Positions 10,384 to 19,395 of a DNA stretch of 44,577 nucleotides are shown here, in pieces; within the stretch, counting starts at the first letter, position 1; each line of letters starts with the position of its first letter. The stretch comes from Bryobacterales bacterium (GTDB lineage: Bacteria; Acidobacteriota; Terriglobia; Bryobacterales; Bryobacteraceae), in NCBI GenBank assembly GCA_025463005.1, contig JAOAPR010000202.1, forward strand, positions 1 to 44,577. The letters run 5' to 3'. The notes below the pieces were generated by a model that was given only the letters and a program-made list of their open reading frames with translations, did no database searches and was not told the origin of the DNA. The position numbers were made by a program, and so were the translations under genes.

Positions 10384-11073
10384 ATGATCAACCGCCCCAT
10401 ACTGATGTGCGTGTTGCCCGGCGCCGTGTGGCTCTGCGCCGCCCAGGTACAACCGAACGCCGGGCTGCAGAAAGTCGTCTTGGAAAACGACTTTGTGCGT
10501 GTGGTAGAACTCCGGATCCCGGCCGGCGTTTCCGAAGCCCGGCATAGTCATGGCCGCGGAGTGACTATTGCCTTGAGCGACTATAACAACGAGATGACAG
10601 ACTACCCAGCCGGGACAGTGACCAGGAGGCACACGAGGTTTGGCGAGGTACGCTGGGCCGAGCCGGTTACACATGAGGCGCGCAATACCGGAACCACCGA
10701 ACAGCACGTTCTGCGGGTCGAGTTGAAGCATGAAGCGCCGGGCGAGCTCTCCGGTGCAGCCAAGGCGAAGCCCGACGCGCTGGATTCACTGATCGTCTGC
10801 AAAGACACGCAGAAGCTGATCTTCGAAAACCAATTCGTGCGCGTGATCGAAGAGAGAGTGCCCCCAGGCGTTGCCCAAGCTAAGCACCGCCACGCACACG
10901 GCGTGCTGATTCCGCTTGCTGATTCCGATATCGAGGCCGTGGATGATCCTGGCGGTCAACCCACCCGGCGACACTTGCAATTGGGCGATGCGGGCTGGAG
11001 GGAGCCGGTGGTTCACGCGGTACGGAACGTTGGCACGACGGCGCTGCTCAATATCAGGATCGAGCTGAAATAG
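10384..11073 (+). CDS. Secreted protein of two duplicated cupin-like domains
   Basis: 229 residues with a short signal peptide (MINRPILMCVLPGAVWLCAA). Two halves of about 90 residues are clear duplicates: LQKVVLENDFVRVVELRIPAG and TQKLIFENQFVRVIEERVPPG, each followed by a His-x-His pair (ARHSHGRGV / AKHRHAHGV), a TRRH motif, a WxEPV.H motif and a closing RxELK. The paired histidines suggest a cupin metal site in each half (inference). No enzyme activity can be assigned. The start at 10384 is preferred over an upstream in-frame GTG because of the signal peptide and the adjacent -10 element. Monocistronic. Confidence 0.75.
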   Translation: MINRPILMCVLPGAVWLCAAQVQPNAGLQKVVLENDFVRVVELRIPAGVSEARHSHGRGVTIALSDYNNEMTDYPAGTVTRRHTRFGEVRWAEPVTHEARNTGTTEQHVLRVELKHEAPGELSGAAKAKPDALDSLIVCKDTQKLIFENQFVRVIEERVPPGVAQAKHRHAHGVLIPLADSDIEAVDDPGGQPTRRHLQLGDAGWREPVVHAVRNVGTTALLNIRIELK

Positions 11074-11242
11074 ATGGGCCGCTCGTCCCAGTTCTCTCAG
11101 CCGAGCTTTCTTCCTGCCCTGATGCTCCGCCCGCCACACACCTGACCATTTGTTGCCGGGTGGAGGTGAGTTCTTTTCGTCGTGAAATGCGCTTGAATGA
11201 AACGAGGCATTCCCCACGCCTCTTTATTCAGAGAGGAGATTT

Positions 11243-11601
11243 ATGAAAACATATTGGTTGGTGGCGGTGAGTGGCGCAGCCAAAACCAGCAAGGGCATAC
11301 CCAGTTCGACGCGCACGACCAACAGGTGACGCGAGACTGGTATAACCAGAATCAGGCTCATCCGCCGTCAGGGTTCAGGGACCAAGACCGGCTGTCCGCC
11401 GACGAGGAATCGCGCCTGCATGACGGAGCAGTATTAGATAAGGGTCTTCGAAGGAAGGTGCATCCGGCGCCTCCAGACCTAGCGCGCCGCTTGCCTCCTC
11501 CGCCAAGGGATCACCGATACGTCGCGATCGGCGGTCATGTCGGTCTGATTGATAACAAATACCAAGTTAAGTCCGTTATCCACCTCCACGATAACCACTG
11601 A
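11243..11601 (+). pseudogene. Frameshifted RcnB/CigR-like secreted small protein
   Basis: A strong ribosome site (GAGAGGAG) precedes ATG at 11243, which encodes MKTYWLVAVSGAA, a signal peptide. That frame stops after 28 codons. The frame one base away continues with QNQQGHTQFDAHDQQVTRDW, then PPGFRDQDRLS-like and LARRLPPPPRDHRYVAIGGH, ending at 11601. This matches the RcnB/CigR periplasmic family (FxxxD...YxxH...LPPGxRxRDxLPPG...LPPPPxGYRYVxVGG). Adding one C in the GCAGCCAAAACC stretch near 11280 would join signal peptide and body exactly, so one base has been lost, either in the genome or in sequencing. Confidence 0.7.
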
Positions 11602-11959
11602 GCCGATGCACATCGCGTCGGGTGGTGGGGTCCTTGTGGCCACGCTTGCTTGCGAGGCTCCGACGTGAATCGCTACCGATATTGGGCATTGTCACGAAGC
11701 GAGCCTATTCTTGCACGCTGCTGGTTGCCGTAACGGTCTATCGGGAGCTTAGAATTGGAACCGCACTACGGCAGTCCCGTTGTGAGGCGGACGGAGAGTC
11801 GTGCTGATCGCGTTTAGGGCGCCGAATCCTGAAACAACGAACTGAACTGAATGTCACTGACAGGAAATGTTTCATGGGCTCGCTTGATCACTGACACATA
11901 AACGGCATCTGGCGTTACGCGAGGACATCATTAAAAAGACGGTGCTGTTCGCCCACTGA
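11602..11959. other. Intergenic stretch without a recognised gene
   Basis: About 360 bases between the RcnB-like gene and the promoter of the tannase-family gene. Short open frames are present but none has a ribosome site or a recognisable product. No repeats or hairpin terminators stood out. Confidence 0.4.
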
Positions 11960-11965
11960 TATAAT
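11957..11965 (+). promoter_or_regulatory. Extended -10 promoter of the tannase-family gene
   Basis: TGATATAAT (extended -10, TGnTATAAT) lies 22 bases before the preferred ATG at 11988. The upstream ATG at 11967 begins only two bases after the hexamer, so the transcript would start inside that codon. This favours the downstream start, which also has a GGGAGAGCAGGA ribosome site. No good -35 was seen. Confidence 0.5.
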
Positions 11966-11987
11966 CATGTCCCGAGGGAGAGCAGGA

Positions 11988-13490
11988 ATGACAACTCAAT
12001 GGTTGGCGTTGGCATTGATCTCGGTGGCCTACGCGCAGACTTCGAGCAAGTGCGCGGACCTGACCAAATTCAAGATTCCCGGCGTGGCGATGGTGATCAC
12101 GAAAGCGGAAACGATTCCTGCCTCGACCTCCGGAACATCCGGCAATGTCCCGGCGCACTGCCAGGCTGAGGGCACGATTAATGAGCGCACCGGCGCGGGT
12201 GGAAAAACCTACGGGATCGGCTTCGCGGTCGCGCTACCCGACAACTGGAATAATCGGTTCCTGTTCCAGGGCGGCGGCGGATATAACGGAAGCGTTCGGC
12301 CCCCCGTGGGCGGCGCAGCCGCTGGCGACAGCCCCGCACTGGCGCGGGGATTTGCCGTCGCCTCTACCGACAGCGGCCATAAGGGCACCACGTTTGACAC
12401 CAGCTATAACGTCGACCAACAAGCCAGTCTTGATTTTGCCCAGGTCGCCGTCGGCCGCGTTACGGAACTCGCCAAACAGATTGTCGCCCAATACTACGGA
12501 CAGCCGGCCCGCTACTCCTACTTTGTCGGGTGCTCCACCGGCGGCCGGGAGGGTATGCTCATGACGCAACGCTATCCCAGCTATTTCGACGGCGTTGTCT
12601 CCGGAGATCCCGCCATGCGCACCGGCTTTTCGCAGATAGGAAACAACTGGGCCGCGGTTGCCTTCAATCAGATTGCTCCCAAGGACGACGCCGGAAGGCC
12701 GCAGCCGAACAAAGTCTTTTCCGAGAGTGATAAAAAGTTGATCGTCAACGGAATCCTCAATGCTTGCGACGCCAACGACGGATTAAAAGACGGGATGGTC
12801 TTCAACACAAAGGCCTGCAAGTTCGATCCGGAGGTTTTGACCTGCAAAGGAGCGAAGACAGACGCCTGCCTGACGTCACAGCAAGCGGGAGCGCTCAAGA
12901 AAGCCTTCGCAGGGCCCAGGAATTCCAAAGGCGACCTGGTCTATCCCATGAACGCTTATGACGCGGGCATCGCCAACCTGCTGCCCAGTTCTAATCCATC
13001 CGCGGCTGGCGCTCCTGCGCCGCCGGTGAGCATTGATGTCGACCAGCGGCTCTTTTCGCTGCTGGGAAATCCGCTGGAAGCGGTGACCGATACCACCTGG
13101 ACCAACTTGAGCAGCTTCTCAGCGCATGGTGGCAAGTTGCTGTTCTATCACGGCATGAGCGATCAAGCGTTCTCCGCCATGGATACCCTCGATTACTACA
13201 CAAGAATGGCCAAGGCCAACGGTGGGGCGGACCAGGTGCAGAACTGGAGCCGCATTTACCTCGTCCCGGGCATGTACCACTGCCGGGGCGGCGAGTTCGC
13301 GCTCGACAATTTCGACCTCCTGACCGCCGCAGTCAATTGGGTGGAGAAGGGCAGCGCTCCGGAATCAGTCGTCGCGACGGGCAAAGCGTTCCCCGGCCGC
13401 AGCCGGCCGTTGTGCGCTTATCCCAAGTACGCGCATTACAACGGCCAGGGTGACCCGGAAGACGCGAAGAATTTCGAGTGTCGCGAATGA
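11988..13490 (+). CDS. Secreted tannase/feruloyl esterase family protein
   Basis: Serine esterase of the tannase family (PF07519), 500 residues, exported by MTTQWLALALISVAYAQ. The catalytic serine S183 is in GCSTGGREG, the aspartate D392 in HGMSDQAF and the histidine H431 in MYHCRGG. The cysteines next to Ser and His (C182, C432) form the family's characteristic disulfide that links the catalytic residues. Members split aromatic esters of plant phenolics, so a role in plant-matter breakdown is likely, but the exact substrate cannot be read from sequence. Confidence 0.88.
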   Translation: MTTQWLALALISVAYAQTSSKCADLTKFKIPGVAMVITKAETIPASTSGTSGNVPAHCQAEGTINERTGAGGKTYGIGFAVALPDNWNNRFLFQGGGGYNGSVRPPVGGAAAGDSPALARGFAVASTDSGHKGTTFDTSYNVDQQASLDFAQVAVGRVTELAKQIVAQYYGQPARYSYFVGCSTGGREGMLMTQRYPSYFDGVVSGDPAMRTGFSQIGNNWAAVAFNQIAPKDDAGRPQPNKVFSESDKKLIVNGILNACDANDGLKDGMVFNTKACKFDPEVLTCKGAKTDACLTSQQAGALKKAFAGPRNSKGDLVYPMNAYDAGIANLLPSSNPSAAGAPAPPVSIDVDQRLFSLLGNPLEAVTDTTWTNLSSFSAHGGKLLFYHGMSDQAFSAMDTLDYYTRMAKANGGADQVQNWSRIYLVPGMYHCRGGEFALDNFDLLTAAVNWVEKGSAPESVVATGKAFPGRSRPLCAYPKYAHYNGQGDPEDAKNFECRE

Positions 13491-13517
13491 CACGGCTTGT
13501 GGGTCGATATCGCGCCG

Positions 13518-13974
13518 TTACTTGGCAAACGTGATTCCAAGCCCGGTGGTGAAGAGAGAGTCGTTGGTCTTGCGGCCCGGAGCCGGGTTGCTCAGAGAAC
13601 GCTCGCTCAGCGGTACGTTCCAATCGAGCCATTTCGAGACCTTGGTCGACGCGCCGACATCGAAGTTTACGCGCTAGTCGCCCGTGTTCGTCAGGTCATT
13701 GAACATCCGGAAACTCTGCACCAGCGATGTCGCGGCGCGGTCTTGTCAGTTCTCGTGACCCGCGCGGCGTTGACATGCCTGTAGTGAAAGTCAGAGTCCT
13801 CGCGTTCCCGCTGGTACCCGCAAAGCCCACAGTGCCGGTGCCGTTCCAGAGTTCGCTCCACCTTGGCCTTTGCAGACCCTGATAAACCCTCTGTTCGTCA
13901 GCATCGCGGATGGCAGTGATCTCAGCGGGCGTACAGTCGGGAATCTCCATGCGTCGATATTTATAAGGGAACAC
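13518..13974 (-). pseudogene. Decayed DUF481 outer-membrane-type protein
   Basis: Reading the minus strand, one frame gives CTPAEITAIRDADEQ and then WNGTGTVGFAGTSGNARTLT; a shift leads to NAARVTRTDKTA; a third stretch gives SLVQSFRMFNDLTNTGD, an in-frame TAG, then RVNFDVGASTKVSKWLDWNV and RSLSNPAPGRKTNDSLFTTG to a TAA at 13518. Together these are the two ends of a DUF481 (YdiY-like) protein. The middle of about 130 residues, and the signal peptide, are missing. Frameshifts, a nonsense codon and an internal deletion make this a real relic rather than a sequencing slip. Confidence 0.75.
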
Positions 13975-13990
13975 TTTACGCCGGGAACCG

Positions 13991-13996
13991 TATAAT
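13991..13996 (+). promoter_or_regulatory. -10 element of the DUF6152 gene
   Basis: A perfect TATAAT lies 52 bases before the ATG at 14049 and on the gene's own strand. It sits directly beyond the truncated start of the DUF481 relic. No convincing -35 was found. Confidence 0.4.
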
Positions 13997-14048
13997 CGAG
14001 AGCGTGGAGGCGCAACTGCGCGAGCGAAAGATTAAAAGGAGCGTTCCC

Positions 14049-14441
14049 ATGAGTCACCGGATTAGTGTTTCCGTCGCCCTCGGCATCATGCTGGCGGCAA
14101 GCAACGCTTGGCCACACCACAACATGACCGCCCTGTTCGACCTGAACGATCGCGTTACCTTCACAGGCACCTTCACCAAGGTGGACTGGAGGAATCCGCA
14201 TATTCAGTTTTTCGTGGAGGCGAAGAACGACAAAGCGCAAATGGAGACCTGGGCCATCGAAGGACCACCCCCCAGCTTCTTTCGGACACGCGACATAGGC
14301 AAGACCGACTTCGAAGGTGCAGTAGGCAAGACAGTCACCGTGGAGGCAAGCCGCGCCCGTGACCACTCCACATCCGGACTCCTGCGAGTCCTCACGCTGC
14401 CGGATGGGAAGGCTATATCGGCCTGTCCTCAGAATTGTTGA
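14049..14441 (+). CDS. DUF6152 family secreted protein
   Basis: 130 residues with a signal peptide MSHRISVSVALGIMLAASNA, then the DUF6152 pattern of HHNMTALFD, VTFTGTFTKVDWRNPHI and SFFRTRDIGK. The N-terminal histidine pair and the WxNPH motif are typical of this family of periplasmic proteins of unknown function. The ATG at 14049 has an AAAAGGAG ribosome site; an earlier in-frame start lacks one. It ends 32 bases before the PD40 gene and may be co-transcribed with it. Confidence 0.8.
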   Translation: MSHRISVSVALGIMLAASNAWPHHNMTALFDLNDRVTFTGTFTKVDWRNPHIQFFVEAKNDKAQMETWAIEGPPPSFFRTRDIGKTDFEGAVGKTVTVEASRARDHSTSGLLRVLTLPDGKAISACPQNC

Positions 14442-14473
14442 CTCATTAAATAACGCTTCCCTAGGAGGCTCCG

Positions 14474-16321
14474 GTGAAGAATACGTACAAGGTTGCCATT
14501 ACAACCACGGCGGCTGCGTTCTGTACCGCCTTGCTTTTAGCCCAGGGCCAGAATCCGCAGGATGAAAAATCCAAGCAGGCCAAGGCCCAGAATATCGCGC
14601 GAGCCTTCGATTTAAATGCCCGCACCATTACTCTGTTCGACCGCCAGGGCAAGGAGCTGAACAGAGTAGGATCTCGCGCGATGTACGGCAGTGTGGTGTT
14701 GTCTCCCAACGGCAAGCGGCTCGCGGTCGTCAAGACCGATTTAGAGAAAGAGAACCAGGACGTGTGGGTGTTGGATCTGGCCACTGGCGCCAGCACGCAG
14801 ATCACTTCAGGGCAATCGCGGGAATTTTCTGCGGGGCCAGTCTGGTCGCCGGATGGCAGCGAGCTTGCCTATGTCGCTTTGCGCGGTGGCAACTTCGAGA
14901 TTTGCCGGAAAGCTTCGAGCGGACAAGGCAGCGAGGAACTTCTGTACAAACTTCCCGGCATAGCCACCACTACCGACTGGTCCTCGGACGGACGGTTCCT
15001 GAGTATCTCGTCGAGCGATCTGAGCGGCAGCGTCTTGTCCGCACTGCCGGTAAATGGGTCTGGAGAACGGAAGCTCATCGAAGTCTTCCGCAGTCCCAAG
15101 CAGGTACAGGCCGGGAGGTTATCTCCCGACGGCCGGTTGCTAGCGTACTTTTCCAACGAATCCGGAAAGAACGAAATGTACGTTCGGCGATTTGATCCTG
15201 GCGCCCGTCCCGTTGACCCCGCGGGGCCTTGGCAGATCTCCGATCAGGGCGGCTTGGGCGGCGGCTTTTGGCGCGCGGACGGCAAAGAGCTCTACTATTT
15301 GGCCGCGGATCGGAGCATTATGGCCGTTGCTGTCAGCGCTTCGCCGACGGTCGTATTCGGAAAACCCAAGGTTCTGTTCCGCATTCCCGATTCAATTGGG
15401 GCCACGGCCGGTGATATCAGCCGCGACGGTGAGTTAATGGTGATGGCGGTGCCTCCGCCGCAGCTCAGGCAGCTCACAATATTCGACCGCCAGGGCAAGG
15501 TGGTGAAGACGGTAGGAGAGCCTGGACTGTACCTCCAACCGCACCTTTCCCCGGACGGGAGCAAGATTGCCGTGATGAGGACCGACCCGGAAACTTCAAA
15601 TCAGGACATCTGGACGTACGATGTCGCGACCGGCGCGGGCCACGCGGTTACACATGACACCTGGCCGCACAACGCACCCGTCTGGTCACCAGATGGCAAG
15701 AGCGTGCTGTATGTGTCCACGCGCGAGAGCTACTCGAGTATTTATCGGAAAGCCTGGGACGGAACCGGCAATGAAGAAATGCTTTTCCGTTACACGCCGG
15801 GAGCGGGAATGGTCCTTACGGACACGTCGGCGGACGGAAAGTTCGTGACATTCTACACCGGGGTTATGGTGCTGGTGCAGCTCCGTCCGGAAGAAAAGGC
15901 GCTGGACCGCAAAGCCATTGACTGGCTGCGCGAGGACTACGACGTGGTGGGTGGACGTTTCTCCGCCGATGAGCGATCGGTTGCGTACCTGTCCAACGAA
16001 ACCGACGTCAATTCCCTCGAAGTCTACGTGCGGTCTTTTGATGCCAGCAAGCCGGATGCTCCGCCGCCTGGCAAGGCAGTTCAAGTTTCGAAAAACGGCG
16101 CGGTGGGCATGATTAACTGGCGGCAAGACGGCAAGGAGCTGTACTACCTGACTCGCGACTGGGAGGTGATGGCGGTGGACATCTCGGCGACTCCAACGCT
16201 GCAGGCAGGGAATCCCAAGGTTCTGTTTAAGATCCCGGGGCCGCTGGTGGGGAATCCTCCGCAATGGAAGAACGCCAGTAGCGACGGCCAGCGCTTCGTG
16301 TTTGCGATGCCCGCCCGCTGA
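14474..16321 (+). CDS. Secreted TolB-like PD40 beta-propeller protein
   Basis: 615 residues with an N-terminal signal (KVAITTTAAAFCTALLLA) and two propeller-like halves. PD40 repeats recur: LSPNGKRLAVVKTD, WSPDGSELAYV, LSPDGRLLAYFSNESGKNE, LSPDGSKIAVMRTD and WSPDGKSVLYVSTRE. FDRQGKELNRVG and FDRQGKVVKTVG mark the start of each half, pointing to internal duplication. The start is GTG at 14474 with AGGAGG five bases upstream. Such proteins are abundant in acidobacteria, often without the fused serine/threonine kinase seen in other members. Role unknown, probably protein or ligand binding outside the cytoplasm. Confidence 0.8.
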   Translation: MKNTYKVAITTTAAAFCTALLLAQGQNPQDEKSKQAKAQNIARAFDLNARTITLFDRQGKELNRVGSRAMYGSVVLSPNGKRLAVVKTDLEKENQDVWVLDLATGASTQITSGQSREFSAGPVWSPDGSELAYVALRGGNFEICRKASSGQGSEELLYKLPGIATTTDWSSDGRFLSISSSDLSGSVLSALPVNGSGERKLIEVFRSPKQVQAGRLSPDGRLLAYFSNESGKNEMYVRRFDPGARPVDPAGPWQISDQGGLGGGFWRADGKELYYLAADRSIMAVAVSASPTVVFGKPKVLFRIPDSIGATAGDISRDGELMVMAVPPPQLRQLTIFDRQGKVVKTVGEPGLYLQPHLSPDGSKIAVMRTDPETSNQDIWTYDVATGAGHAVTHDTWPHNAPVWSPDGKSVLYVSTRESYSSIYRKAWDGTGNEEMLFRYTPGAGMVLTDTSADGKFVTFYTGVMVLVQLRPEEKALDRKAIDWLREDYDVVGGRFSADERSVAYLSNETDVNSLEVYVRSFDASKPDAPPPGKAVQVSKNGAVGMINWRQDGKELYYLTRDWEVMAVDISATPTLQAGNPKVLFKIPGPLVGNPPQWKNASSDGQRFVFAMPAR

Positions 16322-16403
16322 GAACCGCAGCCAAATCGGGGCTGTTCCAGTGCGCTGATAATCAGCGGCGAGCGTGCTCTTTCCGTCCTCCAGACCAAAC
16401 CTC

Positions 16404-17354
16404 TCACTTCTGCGCGGGGCGCTCGAACGTTTCCCACGTATCGCCGAGCGGCAAAGAACTGGGATTCTGACCTCCAAAGAGCACCACTCTTTGGCGAACG
16501 CTGTCGTAGGTCATGCCAGCGTAGGAACGCGGACCAGGGCCAATATCCTGCAGTTGAGTCCAGAGCTTCCCATCCCACACCCACGTGTCGCCAAAGGATC
16601 CGGATCCCAGCCCGCCGTAGAGTAGGACGTGAGTGCTGTCATAGTCCATCCCGTACGCGCGGCGTGGTGAGGGGCCGATATCGCCAACCCTTGTCCACTG
16701 CGTGCCGTCATATTCCCATGTGTCGTTCAGCGGGTTGAAGTTGTATCCGGTTTGTGTCGTATAGCCACTAAACCAGTTGCCAGTCTGATAGGTATAGGTG
16801 CTGACTGTGGTGCCGCCAAACAGGATGACGCGATCTCGAGCGCTGTCGTATGCCAGTCTGTGATCGAAGCGCGCAGGCGGCCCCGCGTCCTGTTCCTGCG
16901 TCCATTCGTTGCCGTCCCAGACCCACGTATCGGCAAACGCCAAATTGTTCTGGTTAACGCCCCCAAAGAGGACCACTCGCTGGCGCTTGTTGTCGAACGT
17001 TAGGGCGTGACCCTGCCGGGGGGCGGGGCCAGTGTCGCCGATCTGGGTCCACTCCTGGCCGTCCCATTCCCAAGTGTCACCCAAAACACTTGAACCGGAA
17101 CTCCCGCCGAAGAGTACGATTCGCTTTCGATTGCTGTCGTAGGCCAACGCGAGCCCGCTGCGCGGCGACGGGCCGATATCCGCCGTTTGCGTCCAAATCT
17201 CGCCATTCCACTCCCACGTGTCGTTCGTTCGCGCCGACCCAGCAAGGCCGCCACATAAGACCACGCGGCCGCGCACCACATCGAACGCCATGCCAAAGGC
17301 ATAGCGAGCGGCCGGGCCTATGTCCTGTTTCTGTGTCCAGAAAAGCTGCGGCAT
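16404..17354 (-). CDS. Kelch-repeat beta-propeller protein
   Basis: 316 residues made of six regular Kelch-type repeats, each following WTQ..D.GP.PR, AYDS.R.RVVLFGG and GDTWEWDG. The fourth repeat carries an insertion with YTYQTGNWFSGYTTQTGY. The open frame extends 25 codons upstream, but ATG at 17354 is preferred because TGATACAAT ends seven bases before it, implying a leaderless transcript. No signal peptide is visible at this start, so it may be cytoplasmic. A binding scaffold is likely; partners are unknown. Confidence 0.75.
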   Translation of the reverse strand: MPQLFWTQKQDIGPAARYAFGMAFDVVRGRVVLCGGLAGSARTNDTWEWNGEIWTQTADIGPSPRSGLALAYDSNRKRIVLFGGSSGSSVLGDTWEWDGQEWTQIGDTGPAPRQGHALTFDNKRQRVVLFGGVNQNNLAFADTWVWDGNEWTQEQDAGPPARFDHRLAYDSARDRVILFGGTTVSTYTYQTGNWFSGYTTQTGYNFNPLNDTWEYDGTQWTRVGDIGPSPRRAYGMDYDSTHVLLYGGLGSGSFGDTWVWDGKLWTQLQDIGPGPRSYAGMTYDSVRQRVVLFGGQNPSSLPLGDTWETFERPAQK

Positions 17355-17361
17355 ACGCGCG

Positions 17362-17370
17362 ATTGTATCA
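17362..17370 (-). promoter_or_regulatory. Extended -10 of the leaderless Kelch gene
   Basis: On the minus strand TGATACAAT ends seven bases before ATG 17354. The spacing is identical to that before the cupin gene at 10384, with no ribosome binding site between. Confidence 0.45.
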
Positions 17371-17594
17371 GTCTCCCAGCGCCAGGATTCCGGGGCCGCG
17401 AGTTCGGCTAGCGCGGGGTGCAGGTCCAACCGTATTCTTTCGGGCTCGCAAAAACTCCCTGTATCAGGGATTCGGCCTACTGGGGAAGGGTCCCATTGAC
17501 ACAGGCTGGAGTCCGACCTTCAAGGCCCGCTCAGTCACATAGCGGCTTAATATTGTGACAATTGCACAGTGGGCCGGTCCCTCCAGGCAGACTA

Positions 17595-18604
17595 ATGCAT
17601 CTTTCCCACCAGCTTGCGCCCCTCAGCGTTCTCGGGAACAGGATAGTCAATACGCGTACGCGTGACGCAGTCACTCTGCGTGGCGTGAACCGTTCAGGTT
17701 TGGAATACTCCTCTCCGGCCCATGGGAACCCGCTGATCAACGCTGGCATAACCGAACGAGAAATAACCGAGATTGTGGAGCAGTGGGGGCTAATATCATT
17801 CGCCTACCATTCAATCAGGAATGGGCCCTTGCGACGCCCGGATATGATCCGCAGCCCTATCGATCTGCCATCGAAGCTGTAGTGGAAATGGCGGCTCGGC
17901 GGGGAGCCTACACATTACTGGACTTGCAATGGCTCGACGCTCGCACTGCGCGAGGTACTGTAAGCGGACAGTCTAACTACGTTGCCCCACTCCCAAATGT
18001 GGATTCGATCTTGCTTTGGAAACAACTCGGCGCATTGTGGCGGGACGAGCCGGCCATCCTCTATGACGTCTTTAATGAACCCCACGACGTGCTTCCGGAC
18101 GACCCGGTTCCAGTGCTGGGCATCAGCGAAGATCAATCCACGTTTCAACTGCGGCAGAAAAGGGTGAGCATAGCAGAATGGCACCCTTGGGTGCGTCAAT
18201 TGATTAACGCTATACGAGGCGTACATGCAGACGCATTAATTTTTGTGCCAGGCACCGAGTGGGCTTACGACCTGCGCGGGAATCCCTTGCCTGGAATCTC
18301 AAACATCGTTTACTCCACCCATGTCTATCCCGACAAGCGGATCCCTTGGAATGAAGCCTTTGGATACTTGGCCGACATAGCACCAGTATTTGTGGGCGAA
18401 TGGGGCGGTGGTGGTGAGGACCTCGCTTGGGGTAACGATTTGATTGCCTACCTTGAAGCGCGACAGATTGGGTGGACAGCGTGGAGCTGGAGCGATTACC
18501 CGCGTCTGATTGAGCCCGCAAGTGAGTACGCGACGACACGATTTGGCGAAGTGGTTAAGACTGCTTTGCGTACACATAGCCAAAGCTATCCGCTAATCTC
18601 TTAA
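17595..18604 (+). pseudogene. GH5-family glycoside hydrolase split by a -1 shift
   Basis: From ATG 17595 one frame encodes LSVLGNRIVNTRTRDAVTLR, GVNRSGLEYSS and ITEREITEIVEQWG, the start of a GH5 cellulase-type barrel. The next frame continues without a gap as ANIIRLPFNQEWAL and carries the acid/base glutamate in YDVFNEPHD and the nucleophile in VFVGEWGGGGED, then AWSWSDYP. The junction is a five-G run at about 17784; six G would restore one protein of about 336 residues. There is no obvious signal peptide. Either one base was lost from a homopolymer or this is a young pseudogene. Substrate: probably a beta-1,4-glucan (family knowledge). Confidence 0.75.
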
Positions 18605-18692
18605 AAACTTGATTCCAGAATGCCCTGCGACTCGCCCTTAGCTGGCCAGATGCTCGAAGAACTGCTGGAGGCTTGAGCCGGGAGGAAGTAGC

Positions 18693-19291
18693 CTATGGGG
18701 GATCGACGATTTGGCCCTGCGTCGACTCAGCCGCGCTTCGGACAGCAGCCAGCATCTCGAGCCGAATCAGGCCGCTGAATGGTTTGATCAACGTCCAATA
18801 CGCACCAAAGCGCCGCCGGGTCGCGACATCCGCGCACAATACACGGGTCTCGGTCCTTAGCTCGGTAGCGCCGTCTGAACGTCGCCCCACGACGAAGTTC
18901 CATGCTGCCTTTGCGGTTCCTGGAGGAGCGGGCTCACGAAAGTGCGCTGGACTGGTTGCGCAGAGTTCTCCGCGGGCGCGCCAAAACGACCCACCGTGCC
19001 CAGCACGAGTTCCTCACCGGGCCGCTCTCCAATCACGGTGAAGCCACTCGCCAGCATTTCCTCGAGCGTAAAGCGGTGTTCCCAGAGTTCCCTACGGAAG
19101 CGGCGCCAAGTCTCCCGCGGGGCCGCAGGAAACGCTGCCAGCGCGCGCACTGCATAGAGTGCCCGCGTGAGCCCCCAATGGTCGAAGTCGGCGGTCCGCA
19201 GGCTTGCGTACGTCCGCTGCGGGGACGCGGCGATGCGAGTAGCATAGCTCGTCCGAACATCAAACTCAGGCAAGCAGTCGTCCAGGAGCAT
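18693..19291 (-). pseudogene. Conserved hypothetical (SRPBCC-like) split by a single-base shift
   Basis: The first frame runs from ATG 19291 as MLLDDCLPEFDVRTSYATRI through ERPGEELVLGTVGRF. The second continues WRARGELCATSPAHFREPAP, WNFVVGRRSDGATELRTETR and GAYWTLIKPFSGLIRLEML to the stop at 18693. The frames meet at an AAAA run (18983-18986, plus strand); five A would restore one protein of about 199 residues. The layout resembles SRPBCC-type START-like proteins found as lone genes in acidobacteria and actinobacteria (from memory, moderate certainty). No function can be given. Confidence 0.65.
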
Positions 19292-19395
19292 GCGGCACTC
19301 TAGTCCATACTCGCAAGAGGCAACACGGGCCCGTTATGACGTAGTATCGGTCGCCCCATTGAACTTCCAGAGGCCGACTAGCGGGTCCAACGGGA

